Origin: JANRKT01 sp033763355
GTDB lineage: Bacteria; Bacteroidota; Bacteroidia; Chitinophagales; Chitinophagaceae
Direction: 5' to 3'
NCBI GenBank assembly: GCA_033763355.1
Contig: JANRKT010000281.1
Coordinates: 1-19,100, forward strand
Length of the DNA stretch: 19,100 bases
Position 1 is the stretch's first letter. Each line of letters begins with the position of its first letter. The translations under genes were made by a program, and so were the position numbers. The notes under the pieces were generated by a model. It was given only the letters and a program-made list of their open reading frames with translations. It was not told the origin of the DNA and ran no database searches. This document shows positions 15,766-19,100 of this stretch, piece by piece.

Positions 15766-16716
15766 ATGAACAAGATAAAAGGAAGTTTTTTGACGATTTT
15801 TTTTGCAGTGACCTGCATTTTTATTTTTTCCTGCAATACCAATAGCGGCAAGAAAAACACTGCAGGCGATGAAAAGCATCGCCTAGGCTTAAAACTTGCA
15901 TCAGGCACAAAATATTACTATACCCTCAATAACCAGACCCAATCTGAATTGGAGGTGGATGGTAAGGAAGTAAATAACAGCAGTAAAACGGAGATAGGGC
16001 TATTCTACGATATTTTGAAAGACTCTGCAGGTAACTTCCAACTGAAAATAACTTATGACAAGCTGCATATTACTTTAAAAAACAAAGATGGCGAAGAAGA
16101 GTTTGATGCCGCAAACGGAACTGGCTCATTTCATCCGGTAGAGAAAATGCTTGGAAGTATCAGGGGGTCTTTAATATACATTACATTAAACCCCGCCGGG
16201 GAAGTTTTACAAACCAGCGGTACCAAAGAAATAGCGGAAAAAATACTGGCATCACTGAATATACGGGATGAATATGGCAGAAAGCAGGTACAGGACCAGT
16301 TATCCAAACTGGTTGGGGAGGCATTTGTAAAAAACAACCTTGAAGAAGGCTTTAAACTACTGCCTGATACCGCAGTTTCTCCCGGTGACAGTTGGAGCGG
16401 CAAAACAGTGCAGTCGGCTGATATAAAATTTGAAGCCCTCACAACCTATACTTTGGTTGCCGTAACAAAAGGCATTGCTTCAATTAATGCTGAATCTGTA
16501 CTCAGCAGCGCCGAAAATTCAGCCAGTGTGCTGGGCTATAATGTTGCATCCAGTTTAAAAGGAAAACAAACCGGGGAATATAAAGCCGATGCAGAAACCG
16601 GTATGCTGTTAAGCAGCAAAACAAAAACTTCAATTGAAGGAACCGTGCAAATGATGGGCCGGGAAGTGCCGGTAAGCATAAAGATGATTAAAGAGATAAA
16701 TGCAAAGAAGATGTAG
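15766..16716 (+). CDS. DUF6263-like lipoprotein
   Basis: This is a 316-residue predicted lipoprotein. The N-terminus (MNKIKGSFLTIFFAVTCIFIFSC) is a signal peptide ending in a lipobox-like FIFSC, with Cys23 as the lipidation site, followed by a flexible NTNSGKKNTAGDEK stretch. The rest is beta-rich and resembles the DUF6263 family of Bacteroidota: a YYYTLNNQTQSELEVDGKEV start, a middle segment with LNPAGEVLQTSG, a PGDSWSG motif (after LLPDTAVS) and a C-terminal GEYKADAETGMLLSSKTKTSIEG-type ending (about 267-289). Family function is not known to me. It has its own -7-like box and a terminator-like hairpin downstream, so it appears to be an independent unit lying between the two RHS toxin loci. 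It shows no link to the toxins beyond position. Confidence 0.75.
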   Translation: MNKIKGSFLTIFFAVTCIFIFSCNTNSGKKNTAGDEKHRLGLKLASGTKYYYTLNNQTQSELEVDGKEVNNSSKTEIGLFYDILKDSAGNFQLKITYDKLHITLKNKDGEEEFDAANGTGSFHPVEKMLGSIRGSLIYITLNPAGEVLQTSGTKEIAEKILASLNIRDEYGRKQVQDQLSKLVGEAFVKNNLEEGFKLLPDTAVSPGDSWSGKTVQSADIKFEALTTYTLVAVTKGIASINAESVLSSAENSASVLGYNVASSLKGKQTGEYKADAETGMLLSSKTKTSIEGTVQMMGREVPVSIKMIKEINAKKM

Positions 16717-16769
16717 GCGGTTTATTTTTGCAATTGACATAAGAGGCTTTCTAACAACTACCCAGCATC

Positions 16770-16809
16770 TGCTGCCTGAATACATAATAGGCATGAATCA
16801 GCATTTTTT
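16770..16809 (+). terminator. Possible terminator after the lipoprotein gene
   Basis: TGCTG (16770-16774) pairs with CAGCA (16799-16803), with a possible inner CCT/AGG pairing, and a T6 run (16804-16809) follows directly. It lies 53 bases after the stop at 16716, in the gap between convergent genes. The stem is short and the loop long. Confidence 0.4.
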
Positions 16810-16862
16810 AAAAAAATGGTAAGAAAAAAGGTTGATGCCAAATTTGTGCAGTGAACAAAAAT

Positions 16863-17303
16863 TTACAACCCTAATAATTTATTCATTTCATCAGATGATA
16901 TATCTTTAAATAAATTCGTTTTAATAATTAATGTGACAATAGTGTTTTTTTCATAATCAAAGTCCAGATCAATATGCTCTACTTCTGCCATTTCATCTCT
17001 ATAATATTTTAACAAATAAGAGATTGCGAATTCTAAGGAATTTATAGAGATAGCTCCTTTAAATATTTTTTTATTATTATTAAACAAGTTGCAAACCGAT
17101 TTATTTTCATTATTGTTTTGTTTGAGATAAATTGAGAAATTATCAAAGATGAGATCAAGTGAATTAACAAGTCTTTCTCTTAGAAGGAGTAATAATATAA
17201 CCATTTCCTTTGAAAGATTAGGATCTACCCAAAAGGTAATCACTTTTTGAATACCGAAGTCTTTGATTTCTGCCTTTGCCTGTATTTTTTTTGATTTCAT
17301 CAT
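16863..17303 (-). CDS. Orphan immunity-like protein
   Basis: This gene encodes about 146 residues, cytoplasmic in appearance, without a signal peptide. The frame extends to a TTG at 17309, but ATG 17303 (MMKSKKIQ) or 17300 is the more likely start. The protein is mixed alpha/beta and AT-rich (a sampled line, 17041-17100, is about 22% GC). It contains a KVITFWVDPNLSKEM segment, a Leu-rich LLLLLRERLVNSL helix, an Asn/Lys-rich loop (KQNNNENKS) and a DLDFDYEKNTIVTLIIK strand pair. I do not recognise the family. It follows a 25-codon fragment resembling the end of a secreted toxin, 29 bases upstream on the same strand, and lies 3' of another toxin/immunity pair. That is the usual position of an orphan immunity gene left after toxin replacement. 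The immunity role is inferred. Confidence 0.6.
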   Translation of the reverse strand: MMKSKKIQAKAEIKDFGIQKVITFWVDPNLSKEMVILLLLLRERLVNSLDLIFDNFSIYLKQNNNENKSVCNLFNNNKKIFKGAISINSLEFAISYLLKYYRDEMAEVEHIDLDFDYEKNTIVTLIIKTNLFKDISSDEMNKLLGL

Positions 17304-17311
17304 TTCCAACG

Positions 17312-17319
17312 CAAATGTA
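17312..17319 (-). promoter_or_regulatory. TAnnTTTG -7-like box just before the orphan immunity gene
   Basis: On the minus strand TACATTTG occurs at 17319-17312, only 8 bases before ATG 17303, and again at 17367-17360. Both match TAnnTTTG exactly, but neither has a clear -33 TTG at normal spacing. Use of the nearer one would give an almost leaderless mRNA; the farther one lies inside the toxin-tail remnant and would give a leader of about 50 bases. Confidence 0.3.
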
Positions 17320-17332
17320 AGTTTCGTATTAC

Positions 17333-17410
17333 TTACCCTGTTTTAGGATTTAATTCTTCCAAATGTATGTGTTTGTCTGCAATATCTCCGGGCTTAGCAC
17401 TGAACCATTT
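17333..17410 (-). pseudogene. Toxin C-terminal tail remnant
   Basis: Twenty-five codons followed by TAA (17335-17333) encode KWFSAKPGDIADKHIH and then LEELNPKTG, a sequence with clear coding character. An in-frame TGA (17413-17411) cuts it off upstream. The neighbouring frame just before it reads HKWVLKKMK, so one base change near the A-runs at about 17408-17422 could extend the fragment slightly. I cannot assign the toxin family. The arrangement (tail, stop, 29 bases, small AT-rich gene) copies that of the two intact toxin/immunity pairs in the window, suggesting a displaced third cargo module. Confidence 0.5.
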
Positions 17411-17462
17411 TCATTTTTTTAAGAACCCACTTGTGCAAGATGAGGGCAAAGGGCATTCAAAT

Positions 17463-18011
17463 CTAATTGGTTACCTTATATTCTTTATAAGCGACTTCAA
17501 GTAGCCTTTTAATGATTTCATTTTCTTCTTTGTAATAGATGCCGACACTACCACTATGATGTAAATAAAAAAAGAATTCATTTTTCAAGTCAAAAAATAA
17601 TGGACTATAAGGCGCTTGGTGACTAACAATACATTCAATTATAATTAGCAAATATTTATTCCAATCTTTACACTTACAACAGCCTGAATATCCTACTTCA
17701 ATATCGGATTCAAATAATAGGCTTAAATATTTCTGGGTTTCTAAAGATTTAGTTGCTACCTCATAATCATATTCATCTTTCTGAAAATTCCAGGTATCCA
17801 GACAAAAATCCCACCATGATTGATGAAAAATTACTATATCATCTTTTAAATCTCCAAACAATGAATAAAACAAAAAGATCAATCCCTCAACTTTATTATG
17901 TTCATCAACTAAATAAATTTCTTTATGCTTTGCAATACTATCAGGCAGGTAATCTATATTAACCCAACTAAAGGGAATATTTTTCGCTTTTACTTTTTCA
18001 AGAATTCTCAT
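17463..18011 (-). CDS. Probable immunity protein for RHS2 toxin
   Basis: This gene encodes 182 residues without signal peptide or membrane helix. Its ATG (18011-18009) lies 2 bases after the RHS2 stop codon (18014), so it is almost certainly translated from the same message, possibly by re-initiation. The protein is acidic and aromatic-rich, with SWVNIDYLPDSIAKH, IVIFHQSWWDFCLDTWNF, a Cys-rich GCCKCKDWNKY segment and FFFYLHHSGSVGIYY near the end. The CCxC cluster could bind metal or be incidental. I do not recognise the family. Its position directly behind the RHS2 toxin tip, small size and low GC support an immunity role, which remains inferred. Confidence 0.7.
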   Translation of the reverse strand: MRILEKVKAKNIPFSWVNIDYLPDSIAKHKEIYLVDEHNKVEGLIFLFYSLFGDLKDDIVIFHQSWWDFCLDTWNFQKDEYDYEVATKSLETQKYLSLLFESDIEVGYSGCCKCKDWNKYLLIIIECIVSHQAPYSPLFFDLKNEFFFYLHHSGSVGIYYKEENEIIKRLLEVAYKEYKVTN

Positions 18012-18013
18012 GG

Positions 18014-19100
18014 CTATTTTACCGTTGTTAAAAATTTCCAGGGAATAAATTTTCCCGTAGGGCCTTTATGTTTATTTTCAATAAAATCACCGTATTTGTC
18101 CGCATCTTTATACCACTCTAATCCTTCTTTTGTTTCTCTGAATACTTTAAATTTACTGCCGCCGTGTCCTGCCTTATCAACTGACCACCATAATCCATCT
18201 GATTTGCTTTTGTAAAATGTTCCAAAAGTTTTATGATTTTTTATTTCCGAAGATCCTTCTTTTGTCAGCTTCCATGTGCCCCTTTCTTTCTTAGGTGTAT
18301 TTGTTGTTGGGCTATTTGAAGATTGTTGGTTTTGGCTTGAAACCGGATCACTGCTTGCAGTCGAAGCCATATTTAACTGATAAAGCTTCTGCAAGGCCCA
18401 GGTAGCATCAGCAGTGGCAACAGCTGCTGATACTGCACCATGTAATGCTACTGCGCCGCCAGCAATTGCACCTACGCCGGTAACACCAGCTAACGCAGCA
18501 GTTGCTCCACCCGCTTCAATTTCAATGACACCCGCAGCAACTGCTGCTGCATCTCCCGCTAATCTTCCCTCTAAATAGGCCTTTTGTTCTGCGGCGGTCT
18601 TGTACTCCTTAAGATGATTTCCGCCGAAAGCATCGTAAAGACCAATTGTACTTGCGTTATATAGCGCATCAGCAGCCCCTCTTGCTGATATCAAAGCAAG
18701 TTGTGCTACCCGAATAAGGTCTTTTGATGCAGCAATTGATGCTGAGCTAAATATTTTTGCATTTACTACTCCGCCAGCTTCCCAAATTACAGCATATCCT
18801 CCGTTTCTTAAAGCCTTAGAAGTGCCTGACACAGAATTCGCAAACCGGGTTACACTCGCTGGTTCAAGGCCATCCACATCAACATTTGCTATTGGCTCAC
18901 AGCCTGCAAACTGGTAAGGAGTATAGTAAGGGTAATCATCCGTAAGCGGGTCAAGCTGCGGGAACCTTCCAATCTGCGGGTCGTAATAACGGAAACCATA
19001 GTCGTACCAGTTCAGGTCGGCCTCATCAATAAGTTCCTTATCGTTGTATAAATCTTTATTGGTTAAATGCCCTTCGTTGGCATCGGGCAGTTTATGACTG
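18014..19100 (-). CDS. 3' end of a second RHS polymorphic toxin (RHS2)
   Basis: The frame is open to the window edge, so only the last 361 residues of a larger RHS gene are present; the GTG at 18877 lies inside the core and is not a start. Visible residues 1-80 (SHKLPDANEGHL ... YDPQIGRFPQLDP ... IANVDVDGLEP) are identical to RHS1 residues 1314-1393. The cargo then diverges completely: an Ala/Gly-rich pre-toxin region with TGVGAIAGGAVALHG (about 205-219), a Ser/Asn/Gln/Thr linker, and a compact tip (about 267-361) with GTWKLTKEG, GLWWSVDKAGHGGSKFKVF, EWYKDADKYGDF and GPTGKFIPWKFL. The WW-x-AGHGGS-x-KV pattern recalls CDI/RHS nuclease-type tips (I think of the Ntox21-like group) but I am not sure of the family. 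The conserved His of AGHGG and nearby Lys/Asp residues are candidate active-site residues. Its immunity gene follows after 2 bases. Confidence 0.85.
   Translation of the reverse strand, partial: SHKLPDANEGHLTNKDLYNDKELIDEADLNWYDYGFRYYDPQIGRFPQLDPLTDDYPYYTPYQFAGCEPIANVDVDGLEPASVTRFANSVSGTSKALRNGGYAVIWEAGGVVNAKIFSSASIAASKDLIRVAQLALISARGAADALYNASTIGLYDAFGGNHLKEYKTAAEQKAYLEGRLAGDAAAVAAGVIEIEAGGATAALAGVTGVGAIAGGAVALHGAVSAAVATADATWALQKLYQLNMASTASSDPVSSQNQQSSNSPTTNTPKKERGTWKLTKEGSSEIKNHKTFGTFYKSKSDGLWWSVDKAGHGGSKFKVFRETKEGLEWYKDADKYGDFIENKHKGPTGKFIPWKFLTTVK
18861..19100 (-). repeat. RHS core-end repeat, copy 2 (inverted with 14011-14250)
   Basis: This is the reverse-complement partner of 14011-14250: 228 of 240 bases identical, no gaps, same 80 residues. 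It touches the window edge, so the match very likely continues. The inverted arrangement, with about 4.6 kb between, could allow inversion or gene conversion. Confidence 0.95.

Noticed and set aside
15766..16716. The lipoprotein as part of the toxin system
   Set aside because: It has its own -7-like box and hairpins on both sides and resembles a general Bacteroidota lipoprotein family; only its position links it to the toxins.
18014..18877. A separate 287-residue gene starting at 18877
   Set aside because: The first codon is a GTG inside the conserved RHS core sequence NVDVDGLEP, and the frame continues to the window edge.
1..19100. Integrase, transposase, CRISPR array or tRNA genes
   Set aside because: No recognisable transposase or integrase product, no regularly spaced repeat array and no cloverleaf-like sequence was noticed on either strand.

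Overview
The window looks like a chromosomal accessory region of a Bacteroidota bacterium, most likely Chitinophagaceae or a close relative. The basis is the gene families (DUF6443-type RHS proteins, DUF5977 repeats, DUF6263-type lipoprotein, a LytTR fragment), A-rich leaders without clear Shine-Dalgarno sequences, and TAnnTTTG-like -7 promoter motifs. I saw no tRNA, rRNA, CRISPR array or insertion sequence. All family names are recalled and matched by eye; no search was run.

Layout. (1) 1-850: the end of a small operon encoding a truncated single-pass membrane protein and an overlapping periplasmic Spy/CpxP-like (heavy-metal-sensor type) protein, closed by a terminator. (2) 854-1749: a gene-poor junction holding a LytTR-domain remnant, a weak promoter candidate and a frame-broken signal-peptide leader. 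(3) 1750-9886: four tightly spaced + strand genes whose products all carry Sec signal peptides. They are a discoidin/Ig/tail-fibre-like protein, a coiled-coil plus beta-barrel outer-membrane protein, a 1493-residue SpvB/TcB-like protein with tandem DUF5977 repeats, and a cysteine-free glutathione-peroxidase-fold protein. (4) 10073-15655: a 1685-residue DUF6443/RHS polymorphic toxin followed at once by a small AT-rich gene, probably its immunity protein. (5) 15766-16716: an unrelated-looking DUF6263-type lipoprotein. (6) 16863-19100, minus strand: the 3' end of a second RHS toxin gene that runs off the window, its probable immunity gene 2 bases downstream, then a 25-codon toxin-tail remnant with an orphan immunity-like gene.

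The two RHS genes converge. Their core ends match over 240 bp with 12 differences, all synonymous, and immediately after the DGLEP motif their toxin tips become unrelated. This is the tip-swapping expected of polymorphic toxins. The most interesting possibility is that region 3 plus the RHS gene is a secreted, split TcB/TcC-like toxin cocoon (SpvB-like shell plus RHS shell carrying the toxin) with its own outer-membrane and adhesin-like partners and a catalytically dead peroxidase-fold accessory. That joint function is inference; the gene content and order are seen directly.
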